From the NCBI RefSeq assembly GCF_001643305.1, contig NZ_LSGW01000049.1, forward strand, positions 1-64,000: a stretch of DNA of 64,000 bases. The letters run 5' to 3'. The translations under genes and the position numbers were made by a program. This document shows positions 29,987-40,129 of this stretch, one piece after another. The notes under the pieces were generated by a model that saw only the letters and a list, made by a program, of their open reading frames with translations, had not been told where the DNA came from and made no database searches. The stretch comes from Aeromonas salmonicida subsp. salmonicida. Its GTDB lineage: Bacteria > Pseudomonadota > Gammaproteobacteria > Enterobacterales > Aeromonadaceae. How positions within the stretch are numbered: position 1 is the stretch's first letter; every line of letters begins with the position of its first letter.

Positions 29987-30532
29987 TCAGAGCAGCGGTG
30001 CATTGTCGAGGGCCGGATCCTGCAGGCTCTGGGTGGTGTGCAGCACGGCTTCGAAACCGGCCGCCGACAGCGGCATGAAGAAGCCGCGCTGCCAGGTAAC
30101 TCCCGGCATCCAGATCTGCTCGAGATCTACCACTATCTTGATGGGCTTGAGGGGTTCTCCCGGCCGTTGCACATAGATGCCTGGCGGGGTGGCAACCTGC
30201 GGGAAGCGGCGCAGTATATGTTCGCTGCCATCCTTCGCATGGGGATTGAGCCGTACCTTGATCAGCTTGGCCAGCACGGGTGACATGTCGTCAGACTGCC
30301 ACAGCATCTTGTCCAGCAGTTTGCAGCGTCGGCACTTGGCACTCTCAATCACATAGAGCAATGAATACCCCTTGTGCAGAGCCAGCTGCTGCGCTTTTTC
30401 GTACCCCTGGGCCCCAGCCAGCCAGGGGGTCTCCTCCTCAGCCGGCGTGCTACTGAACACAAACCAGAGCCCACCCGTCCCGGCCAGCAACAGCAATACC
30501 CCCGTGATAATTCCCTTGATCCCGACACGCAT
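29987..30532 (-). CDS. membrane-anchored thioredoxin-like protein
   Basis: 181 aa. The N-terminal membrane helix (about 7-27) places the rest in the periplasm. The domain looks thioredoxin-like with a CRRC redox motif (Cys67, Cys70) and a cis-Pro region near ATPPGIYV. CRRC is not one of the classic CGPC/CPHC motifs. A role in periplasmic thiol handling is inferred. Confidence 0.65.
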   Translation of the reverse strand: MRVGIKGIITGVLLLLAGTGGLWFVFSSTPAEEETPWLAGAQGYEKAQQLALHKGYSLLYVIESAKCRRCKLLDKMLWQSDDMSPVLAKLIKVRLNPHAKDGSEHILRRFPQVATPPGIYVQRPGEPLKPIKIVVDLEQIWMPGVTWQRGFFMPLSAAGFEAVLHTTQSLQDPALDNAPLL

Positions 30533-30717
30533 TGTTCACCCTCTCTGAATGACTCCGTTCACTTGTCGACCATCATGCCTCAGCTCGCTCTGGTTGGCGA
30601 CTTTGTGATCCAGGACAAACAGCGAACACTTGTAAGCTGTAATGTTGGAGTTTAAACTCTAGCGCGAATTTTAGTGCCCTCGCGGGCGTACAACTGTTAC
30701 TTGAGGATGTTTGACTG

Positions 30718-32508
30718 ATGCCGAAACTCCATCTGGTTCGACTGATGCGTGAACGTATTGCCCGGCTTGGCAACAAGGCCGCCCTGCGCGTACAACAGGA
30801 TGGCCAGTGGCGCGCCATCGGCTGGCGTACCCTGGGACAGGCCATGGACTACTGTGCCCAGGCGCTGATCCGCGCCGGCCACCAGCCAACCGAAATGGTC
30901 GGTCTCTACGCCCGCAACATGCCGGAGTGGACCCAGGCAGATCTCGGCATCCTCGCCGCCCGCGGCGTCAGCGTGCCCATCTACCCCACCAGCACCCTTG
31001 AGCAACTCAGGTACATAGTGCGCGATGCCAGTATCGGCCTGCTGTTTGTCGGTGAACAGCCCCAGTTCGATCAGGCGCTGACCTTGTTGAATGATGGCGA
31101 GATCCGCCAGATAGTCGCCCTCGATGGCAAGGTCAATCTGCGCGGCTGCGCCCAAGCCAGCCACTTTCAGGAATTTCTCGCTTCCGGCAACCATCAGGCC
31201 AGCGAGCAGGAGCTGCGGGGGCGGGAAAGCCAGTACCGGATGGATGATCTGCTGACCCTGATCTACACCTCGGGTACCACGGGCGAACCCAAGGGGGTCA
31301 TGCTCGATTTTGCCAACATCGCCGCCTGTTTCGAGATGCACAACAGTCGCCTCGATCTCAACGAGCAGGATGTGTCGCTCTGCATGCTGCCGCTGAGCCA
31401 TGTGTTCGAACGCGCCTGGACCTACTATGTGCTCTACTGCGGCGCCGAGAACGTCTACATTCGCGACCCGCAGAAGGTGATGGACGTCATCGGCGAGGTG
31501 CAGCCGACCGTGATGTGCGCCGTACCGCGCCTCTACGAGAAGGCCTACGCCATGATCCAGGCCAGGGTTGCCCAGGCGCCGCGCCTGCGCCGCGCCCTGT
31601 TTGGCTGGGCCACCCGCGTCGGCAAGCAGATGGTGGCGACCCGTCAGGCGGGCAAATCAGCCTCTCCCCTGCTCTGTGCCCAGCTCGCCCTGGCGGAGCG
31701 ACTGGTGTTTCGCAAGCTGCGCGCCCGCTTTGGCGGCCATACCCGCTTCCTGCCGGTGGCCGGCGCTCGTCTGGCCGACGACGTGAATCTCTTCTTCCAG
31801 GCCATGGGCCTCAACCTCAAGTACGGCTATGGCATGACAGAGACCACGGCCACCGTCTGCTGCTACGAAGATCAACAATTCAAGCTGGGCTCCATCGGCA
31901 CCGCCCTCAATGGCATCGAAGTGAAGCTGGGGGAGAACAACGAGCTGCTGGTGCGCTCACCGACAGTGATGCGCGGCTACTACAACAAGCCGGAAGCCAC
32001 TGCCGAGGTGATGACCGCAGATGGCTTTCTCTGTACCGGTGATGCGGGCGAGCTGGACAAGGACGGCAACATCTATTTCACCGAGCGGCTGAAGGAGCTG
32101 ATGAAAACCTCCAACGGCAAATACGTGGCACCGCAACTGGTGGAAGGGACCATCGGCAAGGATCGCTTCATCGAGCAGATCGCCATCGTCGCCGATGCCC
32201 GCCACTTCGTCTCGGCGCTGATAGTGCCCTGCTTCGAATCGCTTGAAGAGTACGCCCGCTCCATCAACCTGCAGTACCAGTGCAAGACGGAGCTGCTGCG
32301 CAACTCCCGGGTGATGGAGTTCTTCGATGCCCGCATCCAGGATCTGCAAAAGGAGCTGGCCAAGTTCGAGCAGGTGAAGAAGTTCACCCTGCTGCCGAGC
32401 GCCTTCTCCATGGAGCTGGGAGAGATCACCCCCACCATGAAGCTGCGCCGTAAGATCATTGAATCCAAGTATCAAAACGAGATTGAGGCCATGTACAACC
32501 ATGTTTGA
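30718..32508 (+). CDS. long-chain acyl-CoA synthetase (AMP-forming)
   Basis: 596 aa ANL-superfamily ligase. The P-loop YTSGTTGEPKG is at about 183-193, GYGMTET near 373 and the hinge TGDAGELDKDGN near 440. The last motif places it in the FAA1-type long-chain family. The family activates fatty acids to acyl-CoA, but the chain-length preference cannot be read. Single gene with a terminator. Confidence 0.88.
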   Translation: MPKLHLVRLMRERIARLGNKAALRVQQDGQWRAIGWRTLGQAMDYCAQALIRAGHQPTEMVGLYARNMPEWTQADLGILAARGVSVPIYPTSTLEQLRYIVRDASIGLLFVGEQPQFDQALTLLNDGEIRQIVALDGKVNLRGCAQASHFQEFLASGNHQASEQELRGRESQYRMDDLLTLIYTSGTTGEPKGVMLDFANIAACFEMHNSRLDLNEQDVSLCMLPLSHVFERAWTYYVLYCGAENVYIRDPQKVMDVIGEVQPTVMCAVPRLYEKAYAMIQARVAQAPRLRRALFGWATRVGKQMVATRQAGKSASPLLCAQLALAERLVFRKLRARFGGHTRFLPVAGARLADDVNLFFQAMGLNLKYGYGMTETTATVCCYEDQQFKLGSIGTALNGIEVKLGENNELLVRSPTVMRGYYNKPEATAEVMTADGFLCTGDAGELDKDGNIYFTERLKELMKTSNGKYVAPQLVEGTIGKDRFIEQIAIVADARHFVSALIVPCFESLEEYARSINLQYQCKTELLRNSRVMEFFDARIQDLQKELAKFEQVKKFTLLPSAFSMELGEITPTMKLRRKIIESKYQNEIEAMYNHV

Positions 32509-32543
32509 GTACAACCACGTCTGATCCCGCCCGCCATGAAATC

Positions 32544-32570
32544 AAAAAGCCGCTCATCGAGCGGCTTTTT
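32544..32570. terminator. bidirectional terminator after the acyl-CoA synthetase
   Basis: AAAAA-GCCGCTC-ATC-GAGCGGC-TTTTT. It serves the two convergent genes. Confidence 0.9.
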
Positions 32571-32586
32571 GCTGTCTGACAAGTGA

Positions 32587-33801
32587 TCAGGGCAGTTTGA
32601 CCAGTGGCAGCTCGCGCATCTCGGTGGGACGGCCCCCCTGGATCTTGTCGACCTCTGCCAGCGCCTGCCTCACCTCATCCCCATTGCGCAACAGACGATA
32701 GGTCAGATCGAAGGTCTTGGTCTCGCCTGGCTGGATCTTGGGCACCAGCCCCAACGGACGCTGGTACTTGGTGCTGTAGGCATAGCTGGTGCCAGGCTCG
32801 ATACCCGTCACATACCCCTGGGCCCGGGTGTCGGTATTCTTCCACAGGGTCAGCACGGGCAACTGGTGGGTGTTGTAGGCCACCGCCACACCGGCGCTGC
32901 CCTGCCGGTTGTTGAGCACAGCCAGCGTATTGCCATCGGCATCGCTGTAAGGCACCAGGTTGAACACCATCTCGTCGAAGCCCTTGGTCGGCCCCAGATA
33001 GGTTTGCCAGCTCTTCAGGCCCGCCTTGGCGTAGTCGTTGAACGGGGATATCTGCTTCACCGGCGTGCTGACTTGCGCCCCCTCTTCCAGGATCGGCGCC
33101 CCGAAATTGCTGTGGTAGATGATCTGGTACTCGTTCTCATAATCCGCGTGGTTGGTCAGCTTGTCCTGCAGGGAAAATTCCGCCTGACCGGGCACTACGC
33201 TCAGCTGGGTCCAGGTAACCAGCTCGCTCATCTTGAAGGTGCGCTCATCCACCCGACCCAGCACATGAATGGCATAGGGCGGCTCCTCATCTATGGTCAC
33301 GCTGACCACGGATGCCGGTATGTTCTGCACCCGACCATGCAGGCTCTTGAGTCGACCGTCATCGTCCACCCCGGGGTGGCCTGTCCACTCGTAACCGCAG
33401 CGCACCAGCATCTCGTTGAAGCCATCGAGCCAACCGAGACCGGCGCGGCTCTCCAGATCGATGAAGGCCGGGTTGACCACCTCCTTGACGGGAGAATCCC
33501 AGCCGAGGCGCAGATCGGCCCCCTTGACCTCCTTGATCCCCATGCCTCGGGTCGGCACCAGGGTAATTTTCATTACGCCGTTGTCGACGATCAGCAGATC
33601 CACCCCCTCCTGCCGTCCGCCGTGCAGCCGCTTCTTCTCGATGGAGAAGGGGACCGGACTCTTGATACCCAGCTTGTCGCTGCTTATCTTCCAGTCCCCC
33701 ACATCCAGCCCCTGCTGGGAGTCGGTCAACAGGAATTCGGCGGCCTGGCCCGAGCTCGCGCCCAGGGCGAGCAGAACGGCAATGGAGAGTTTCTTCAACA
33801 T
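32587..33801 (-). CDS. exported aldose-epimerase-like protein (DUF4432)
   Basis: 404 aa. A clear signal peptide (cleavage near 21, GQAAE) is followed by a beta-sandwich galactose-mutarotase-like domain of the DUF4432 type (TLVPTRGMGI, FNEMLVRCGYEWTGHPG, SLHGRVQNIPA). Most relatives known to me are cytoplasmic, so export is worth noting. The substrate is unknown. It has its own promoter region of about 280 bp. Confidence 0.8.
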   Translation of the reverse strand: MLKKLSIAVLLALGASSGQAAEFLLTDSQQGLDVGDWKISSDKLGIKSPVPFSIEKKRLHGGRQEGVDLLIVDNGVMKITLVPTRGMGIKEVKGADLRLGWDSPVKEVVNPAFIDLESRAGLGWLDGFNEMLVRCGYEWTGHPGVDDDGRLKSLHGRVQNIPASVVSVTIDEEPPYAIHVLGRVDERTFKMSELVTWTQLSVVPGQAEFSLQDKLTNHADYENEYQIIYHSNFGAPILEEGAQVSTPVKQISPFNDYAKAGLKSWQTYLGPTKGFDEMVFNLVPYSDADGNTLAVLNNRQGSAGVAVAYNTHQLPVLTLWKNTDTRAQGYVTGIEPGTSYAYSTKYQRPLGLVPKIQPGETKTFDLTYRLLRNGDEVRQALAEVDKIQGGRPTEMRELPLVKLP

Positions 33802-34036
33802 GGATTTATCCTCGTGTCTCTTGTTCTTGTGAATGGTTTTCGTGAAAGCTGAATCGTTTCAGTTACCGAGACGTTAGGCCCCCATCCCACAAGACTCAAG
33901 CTGCAAAAGGGCGAAATGTGAGCCGATTGACAATAAAAGCACCACAAGCCCTGCTGAAGTGAAGGCTGACTCACACTTATTTTCGGGTACTTTTTGGACG
34001 CGTTGGCATGCTGGCTGGAATGACAAACCGCGCAAT

Positions 34037-34060
34037 AAAAAGCCGCTCCCGAGAGCGGCT
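34037..34060 (-). terminator. gshA terminator
   Basis: On the minus strand AGCCGCTC, CGGG-type loop, GAGCGGCT, followed by T-rich TTTTATT. It lies about 22 bp past the gshA stop. Confidence 0.75.
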
Positions 34061-34082
34061 TGCAAACAGAGAAGCAGAGGGA

Positions 34083-35687
34083 TCAGGTCGTGGTCTGACG
34101 GATACCGAAGTAGTCGGCCAGGAAGTCATCGAACGACAGGCTGTCGCTGCGTTCACGCTCCCGCTGCTTGGCGAGGGATTCCCGCGCCTCGGCGGCGAAA
34201 TAGGCTTGATCCCAGTACTGCAGCTCACCGGCCAGCATCTCTTCCCGGTAGCGGCTCGCCAGCTCGTCGCCGAAGCAGCCGTTGTCCTGGCCGCTCGAAA
34301 GCAACTGCTTGAGCAGACGGGCAGAGTAGGTCAGATCCGGGTTGAGCAGCTTCTCCCTGTGCATCGCAAGGGTCTCGCGGTAGCGATTGCGGCCACAGCA
34401 GCGATCCAGCAGCTCGGCCACCTGGGCCAGCTCGTCAAACAGCTGGAGGCCGTACTCCTTGAGGCCGATGGCGTTGCCCTGCTCGTCTTCCAGTTTCAGG
34501 CCGGGGCGACGCCCTTCCAGCACCACCTTGTTCTGGTTGCGGCGATTGCGGGCAATCTCCTCGTCCCCCAGCACGGGAGACGGGCGCAGCAGACACCAAA
34601 CTAGGAAGAGATCGAAGAAGCGGATCTGATCCGCATCGATGCCGAATGGCGTGAAGGGGTTCACGTCCACGGTACGCAGCTCGATATATTCGATGCCGCG
34701 CTGCTCGAGCGCATCTGAGGGCTTCTCGCCGCTGCGCGGCGTGCGCTTGGGCCGGATCGGGGCGTACAGCTCGTTCTCCAGCTGCAGCACGTTGTCGTTG
34801 AGCTGACGATACTCGCCGTTTACCTTGACCCCTATCTTGGCGAAGTCGGGATCATGGGTGTTGATGGCACGACGCAGGCTGCTCACATAGTCGGGCAGGC
34901 TGTCGTGGCTTATCTTCAAGCCTGCCTGAGCGCTGTTGGTGTAGCCGAGATCGGATAACCGCAGCGCTGTGGCGTAAGGCAGATAGAGGGTGCCCTTGCC
35001 GGTTTTCTGGAACGGCAGGCTGCTCTTGCGCCCCTTGAGGAAAGAGTCACAGATGGCCGGCGAGGCGCCAAACAGATAGGGCACCAGCCAGCCGAAGCGG
35101 TAGACGTTGCGAATAAGCCCCATGTACTTGTCGGAGATGAAGCGCTGGCTGCAGCAGCCCTCGCCCACCAGATCCTGCCACTCGCACCAGAAGCTGTCCG
35201 GCATGGAGAAGTTGAAGTGTACACCGGCAATCACCTGCATCAGGCTGCCGTAACGGTTCTTCAGCCCCTGCCGGTAGAGGGTCTTCATCCGCCCTATGTT
35301 GGAGCTGCCGTACTGGGCCAGCCGTATGCTCTCCTCGTCGCCGACGAAGCAGGGCATGGAAAGCGGCCAGATCCGCTCATCACCGAGATGGTGGATGGCG
35401 TGACGATGAATGTCGCCCAACTGCTCCATCAGGCTGTCGATGGAGTCGGTCGCCGGTGTGATGAACTCCAGCAGGCTCTCGGAGTAGTCGGTAGTGATGT
35501 TGGCGTGGGTCAGCGCAGAGCCCAGACTTCTCGGGTGATCCGTCTGGGAGAGAGTCCCTTGCGGGGTAATGCGCAGACATTCACGTTCGATCCCGCGCCG
35601 GATCCCCTTGAGGGCCGTCAGCCGATCAGGCGAACCCAGGGCGGTCAACAACTCGGTGAGTGACAAGCTAGTCGTAGTCATATTCAC
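34083..35687 (-). CDS. gshA: glutamate-cysteine ligase
   Basis: 534 aa proteobacterial type I enzyme, first step of glutathione synthesis. The family motifs GIERECLR (near 33) and YSESLLEFIT (near 68) are present, and length fits. The longest frame starts at GTG (35687). ATG two codons later (35681) is equally plausible, and neither has a strong ribosome-binding site. Confidence 0.95.
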   Translation of the reverse strand: MNMTTTSLSLTELLTALGSPDRLTALKGIRRGIERECLRITPQGTLSQTDHPRSLGSALTHANITTDYSESLLEFITPATDSIDSLMEQLGDIHRHAIHHLGDERIWPLSMPCFVGDEESIRLAQYGSSNIGRMKTLYRQGLKNRYGSLMQVIAGVHFNFSMPDSFWCEWQDLVGEGCCSQRFISDKYMGLIRNVYRFGWLVPYLFGASPAICDSFLKGRKSSLPFQKTGKGTLYLPYATALRLSDLGYTNSAQAGLKISHDSLPDYVSSLRRAINTHDPDFAKIGVKVNGEYRQLNDNVLQLENELYAPIRPKRTPRSGEKPSDALEQRGIEYIELRTVDVNPFTPFGIDADQIRFFDLFLVWCLLRPSPVLGDEEIARNRRNQNKVVLEGRRPGLKLEDEQGNAIGLKEYGLQLFDELAQVAELLDRCCGRNRYRETLAMHREKLLNPDLTYSARLLKQLLSSGQDNGCFGDELASRYREEMLAGELQYWDQAYFAAEARESLAKQRERERSDSLSFDDFLADYFGIRQTTT

Positions 35688-35740
35688 GGCTCATGTGTGG
35701 CCGCCCCTCAGGGGGGCGACGCTATTTTTATGAAGCGCCC

Positions 35741-38554
35741 TCAGGGCAGCTGCAACGGATAGATGGGAAGATGAAGCTCCTTCAGGGGTTTTTCAAGCTT
35801 TTGCTTGTCACCCACCACCACAATCACCATGTCAGCCGGATCGAGCCAACGGGCGGCACTGGCCTTGAGCGTCTCGGCCGACACCGTCTTGATCAGCTTG
35901 CTCTGGGCTTGCACATAGTCCGGCTTCAGGTCAAACATGATCATCTGCAGCAGGAAGCCCGCCTTCTGGCCGAGGGTTTCGTAGGAGAGGGCATCCTGCT
36001 GGGAGACGGCACTGCGCATATAGGCCAGCTCCACCGGCGTCGGCCCGCTCTTGCGGTAGTTGTCCATCTCCTTGAGGAACTCACGAAGGGCATCCACGGT
36101 CGCATCGGCCCGCACATTGGCGCCGGTGGCGAAGGTCCCCACCTCGCGGTTGGCGGAGAAGCCCGAGCTGGCACCATAGGTGTAGCCCTTGTCTTCACGA
36201 AGATTTTGGTTAATCCGACTACTTGTACTTCCCCCGAAATTAAAATTCATTAATCCGGCTGTAAAATAGTCACCCGTGGTATCAAACGCCATGGCACGGC
36301 GGCCGATGCGAATCACCGACTGGGGCGCCCCCGGCTTGTCCACCAGATAGATGCCCGGCTTGGCCTGCTCGCCCTCGGGCTTGAGGCTGCCAAGGGTTGG
36401 CGCTGCCCCCTTCCACTGGGTCAGGAAGCCAAGTTGCTCCTCCACCTGCTGCTGGGCTACGTCACCCACCACCACTACCTTGGCGTTGGTAGGGTTGTAG
36501 TAGTTCTGATAGAAGCGCTTCACGTCCGCCAGGGTCAGCTTCTCGACATCGGCCAGCACACCGTCACCCGGTTGGCCGAGGCGGTTCTGCTTGCCGTAGA
36601 CCAGCTCACGGAAGGCCTGACCGGCCAGCCACTCTGGCTCCTGTTCGCTCTGCTTCATGCCTTGCAGCATCTGCGCCTTGACCCGCTCGAAGTCCGCCTC
36701 CCGCATGCCGGGGCGCTCGAATACCTCGCGTACCAGACCCAGGGTCTGGGGCAGCTTGTCGGTCAGGCTGCTGATGGTGACCAGATTGCTGTACTGGGCA
36801 CTGGAGACGCTGACGCTGGAACCGAGCTTTTGCAGCTCGTCGCTGAGCTGGGCCTCGTTCAGGCGCACCGAGCCCTGACCCAGCATGCTGGCGGTGAGGC
36901 TGGCGAGTCCAAGCTCTCCCTTGCCCTCGGCACGGATGCCACCCGGCAGGGCGATCATGATGGAGACGGCCGGGATCTCGTCACTCTGGGTACCTATGAT
37001 CTCGATGTTCTTGTCGAGCTTGCCGTGCCAGATGGCAGGTACCTTGACGCTGACCGCCTCGCTCGCCTTGGGCTGCACGCTGCGATCGAAGTTGTCCTTG
37101 ACCGGACGCAGCGCCAGCGGTTCGTCGTGCTGGCTGTAATCCGGCAACACCCGCTTGGCAGGGGTGAAGTTCGGCTTGGCCACCTGCCAATCCGTCTTGC
37201 CCTTGGGCACAACGCTCAGCACTACAGCGGGCTTGCCCAGGATGAACTTGTCGTAGGCCGCCTTGACCTGTTCAGGTGTCACCTTGCCGATGGCATCCAG
37301 GCTCTTGAACACATAGTTGGGGTCCTGGGCAAACACCTGGCCCATGGCGAGCTGGCTCACCTTGCCGGAGACGCTACCCAGCCCCCAGATGGCGGAGGCA
37401 CGGTAGCTGCTGATGGCCTTTTCCAGGTCCTCCGGTTTGAGGCCGCGACCGGCAAACTCGCCGATCACCTTGTCCACTTCGCCCTTGAGAGTCTTGAGGC
37501 TGCCATCTACCGTAGGGTTGGGATAGGCATAGACGGTCAGGGTGCAGGCCAGCTCCTCGCAGTAGTGGGACGCGCCCACGTCGATGGCCTTGCCGGTTTT
37601 CACCAGCGACTGGTAGAGCATGGAGCTGGCGGAGCCGCCGAGCACGTCGGCAAACATGTCCAGCGCCGGCTCCTGCGGATCGCCGAGGGCGACGGTCGGG
37701 TAGCTGATGTAGAGCAGCGGCAGATGGACCTTGTCCTCCAGCGTCACGTAGCGGGTCTCGGGCAGGGTCACGGGGGCCGGGGTCGGCTCTGCCACGTCAG
37801 GGCCACGGGGGATGGAGCCAAAGTATTGCTCAATCCAGGCCAGCGCCTGTTTGGTATCGAAGTCGCCGCCCAGGGTCAGGGTGGCATTATTAGGGCCGTA
37901 CCAGCGCAGGAAGAACTGCTTGAGGTCATCTACCCCGACCCGGTCCAGGTCCTCCACATAACCGATGGGCTGCCAGGAGTAGGGATGGGTGCGCGGATAG
38001 AGCGCCTCCCCCACCTTCTCGCTCACCAGACCGTAGGGTTGGTTGTCATAATTCTCACCTCGTTCATTCTTGACGGTAGCGCGCTGGATCTCGAACTTTT
38101 TCTGGCTCACCGCATCGAGCAGGAAGCCCATGCGATCCGCTTCCAGCCAGAGCACCTTCTCCAGCTGATTGGCCGGCACAGTCTCGAAATAGTTGGTTCT
38201 GTCCTTGTTGGTGGTGCCGTTCATGTCACCACCCGCCTCGTTAATGATCCGCATATGCTCCTGATCACCGACGTGTTTCGAGCCCTGGAACATCATGTGT
38301 TCGAAGAAGTGGGCGAAGCCGGATTTGCCCACCTGCTCACGGGCCGAGCCTACGTGATAGGTCACATCCAGGTGTACCAGGGGATCGGACTTGTCGGGCG
38401 CCAGGATCACGGTCAGGCCGTTGTCCAGCTTGTACATCTGATAAGGGATGCCGAGCTTGCCCTCTTCCTTGACCTGCTCCGACACCAGAGTAGGTGCCGC
38501 GAGCGCCGGCAGGGTGAAGCCCAGAAGAATGCTGAATGGAATGAGTTTGTTCAC
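35741..38554 (-). CDS. periplasmic M16 zinc metallopeptidase
   Basis: 937 aa with a signal peptide (1-20). The inverted zinc motif HFFEH (His82, Glu85, His86) lies in the first of two tandem M16 halves. The second half (from about 500) lacks the motif, as usual in PqqL/pitrilysin-like proteins. It cleaves peptides in a closed chamber formed by the halves. It lies 53 bp upstream of gshA on the same strand but is probably independent. Confidence 0.9.
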   Translation of the reverse strand: MNKLIPFSILLGFTLPALAAPTLVSEQVKEEGKLGIPYQMYKLDNGLTVILAPDKSDPLVHLDVTYHVGSAREQVGKSGFAHFFEHMMFQGSKHVGDQEHMRIINEAGGDMNGTTNKDRTNYFETVPANQLEKVLWLEADRMGFLLDAVSQKKFEIQRATVKNERGENYDNQPYGLVSEKVGEALYPRTHPYSWQPIGYVEDLDRVGVDDLKQFFLRWYGPNNATLTLGGDFDTKQALAWIEQYFGSIPRGPDVAEPTPAPVTLPETRYVTLEDKVHLPLLYISYPTVALGDPQEPALDMFADVLGGSASSMLYQSLVKTGKAIDVGASHYCEELACTLTVYAYPNPTVDGSLKTLKGEVDKVIGEFAGRGLKPEDLEKAISSYRASAIWGLGSVSGKVSQLAMGQVFAQDPNYVFKSLDAIGKVTPEQVKAAYDKFILGKPAVVLSVVPKGKTDWQVAKPNFTPAKRVLPDYSQHDEPLALRPVKDNFDRSVQPKASEAVSVKVPAIWHGKLDKNIEIIGTQSDEIPAVSIMIALPGGIRAEGKGELGLASLTASMLGQGSVRLNEAQLSDELQKLGSSVSVSSAQYSNLVTISSLTDKLPQTLGLVREVFERPGMREADFERVKAQMLQGMKQSEQEPEWLAGQAFRELVYGKQNRLGQPGDGVLADVEKLTLADVKRFYQNYYNPTNAKVVVVGDVAQQQVEEQLGFLTQWKGAAPTLGSLKPEGEQAKPGIYLVDKPGAPQSVIRIGRRAMAFDTTGDYFTAGLMNFNFGGSTSSRINQNLREDKGYTYGASSGFSANREVGTFATGANVRADATVDALREFLKEMDNYRKSGPTPVELAYMRSAVSQQDALSYETLGQKAGFLLQMIMFDLKPDYVQAQSKLIKTVSAETLKASAARWLDPADMVIVVVGDKQKLEKPLKELHLPIYPLQLP

Positions 38555-38580
38555 GGTTACCTCGTGAGTGAAGAAAGGGG

Positions 38581-39018
38581 CTAGAAAATATGACTAGCCA
38601 GCAGAAAAATCAGGGCATAACGCAATAATTTGCCGAGCCCGATCAGGATGAGAGAGCGCCAGAAGGAGAGACGCAGCCAACCGGCCAGCAGACAGAGACC
38701 ATCGCCGACCACGGGTGTCCAGGCCAGCAGCAGACACCAATGACCATGTTGTTTGAGCCAGCCGAGGGCTTTTTGTTCCCCACGGCCTTGAAAATCTTCC
38801 GGTTTTTTCTTGAAGGTGGCTAGCCAGCCAAGCCACCAGGTGGTCATGGAGTCGAGGGTGTTGCCCAGGGTAGCCCACAGCAGCAGGCTGGTCATACTCC
38901 ACTGCCCCTTGGCGGCCATGGCCCCCAGCAAGACCTCCGAGCTGCCAGGCAGCAGGGTGGCGGAGGTGAAGGCGCTCAAAAACAGCCAGCCCAGCCCCAT
39001 CTCCATCAGGTCATTCAT
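38581..39018 (-). CDS. yqaA: YqaA family inner-membrane protein
   Basis: 145 aa, SNARE-associated/DedA-related membrane protein. It has the family segment SATLLPGSSEVLLGA near 19-33, and three to four hydrophobic helices. The function is not established. Confidence 0.85.
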   Translation of the reverse strand: MNDLMEMGLGWLFLSAFTSATLLPGSSEVLLGAMAAKGQWSMTSLLLWATLGNTLDSMTTWWLGWLATFKKKPEDFQGRGEQKALGWLKQHGHWCLLLAWTPVVGDGLCLLAGWLRLSFWRSLILIGLGKLLRYALIFLLASHIF

Positions 39019-39086
39019 GGGGGATCACCATAAGCAGCAAACTGACGACGCTGGGTGACCCAATCGATCATCAGGTACGGCCGCCA

Positions 39087-40073
39087 TCATGACTTTCCTA
39101 TGAGGTCGTGCTCGGCCGCAGGCATGCGCAGCAGCAGCTTGCCACGAACGTGGCCCTCCTCGATGGCCTGATGGGCCAGCCCGCCGTCTGCCAGTGCAAA
39201 CTCGGCAGAGACGGTCACCTGTACCTGCCCCTGACGCAGCAGAATCAGTATATTGGCCAGTTGCTCGCTGTCGGGGTGCACCAGCATGCCGAGCACCTCT
39301 ACGCCAGATCCCGCCGCCGCCTCCTTGATCTGCTGCGCCGTGATGGTGGGCACAGTCACCAGTTTGCCACCGGGCTTGACGCAGGCCAGCGCCGCCTTGC
39401 CGCTCTCGCCCCCCATCAGATCCAGCACCAGATCAACCTGACCGGTGTGGTCCACGATCTGGGCAACCCAGTCAGGGTCGTGATAATCCACCATCTGACT
39501 GGCTCCCAGACTATGGAGAAAACTGTGATTGTCGCGGCTGGCCGTTGCCACCACCTCGGCACCATCGGCAGCAGCAAACTGCACCGCCAGATGGCCCACG
39601 CCGCCCGCACCGGCCAGGATCAGCACTCGCTGTCCCGGCTTGAGGCCACCGTGCTCAAACAACCCTTGCCAGGCGGTGAGGCCCGCCAGCGGCAAGGCAG
39701 CCCCTTGTCCCAGGGGCACGCCATCGAGCTTGATCAGCTCCCCCTCACTCGCCACGACGGATTCGGCATAGGCGCCCCCCGCCAGCGGAAAACCCACCAT
39801 GCCGCACACTAGATCACCCTCTACCAGTGAAGTGACGCCAGGGCCGACTTTCTCTATCACGCCCGCCACATCATAGCCGGGTGTCCAGGGCAACTTGTCC
39901 TTGTTCTCGGCCGCCGCCCAGCCAAGGCCGGCGCGGGTCTTGGCATCGATGGGATTGACGCCCGCAAAGTAGATGCGCACCCGGACCTCCCCTTCTGCAG
40001 GCACCTTATCGAGGGAAGGGTTGAGCTTGAGTACCGAGGGGTCACCGAATGCGGTAATCTGTAGCTGCGTCAT
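39087..40073 (-). CDS. zinc-type alcohol dehydrogenase / quinone oxidoreductase
   Basis: 328-residue MDR-superfamily reductase. The nucleotide-binding loop AGAGGVGHLAVQFA is present and structural-zinc cysteines are absent, as in quinone oxidoreductases. ATG 40073 (MTQLQITAFG) has AGGA 11 nt upstream, while ATG 40085 is the longer option. The substrate is unknown. Confidence 0.85.
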   Translation of the reverse strand: MTQLQITAFGDPSVLKLNPSLDKVPAEGEVRVRIYFAGVNPIDAKTRAGLGWAAAENKDKLPWTPGYDVAGVIEKVGPGVTSLVEGDLVCGMVGFPLAGGAYAESVVASEGELIKLDGVPLGQGAALPLAGLTAWQGLFEHGGLKPGQRVLILAGAGGVGHLAVQFAAADGAEVVATASRDNHSFLHSLGASQMVDYHDPDWVAQIVDHTGQVDLVLDLMGGESGKAALACVKPGGKLVTVPTITAQQIKEAAAGSGVEVLGMLVHPDSEQLANILILLRQGQVQVTVSAEFALADGGLAHQAIEEGHVRGKLLLRMPAAEHDLIGKS

Positions 40074-40129
40074 TGCACAATCCATCCTGTTGATTGATCA
40101 AGGGTCAACAGAATAACAGCGAGGACACC

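Noticed and set aside
33802..34036. CRP site in the leader of the DUF4432 gene
   Set aside because: GTGA and TCAC half sites are present but spaced by eight bases instead of six.
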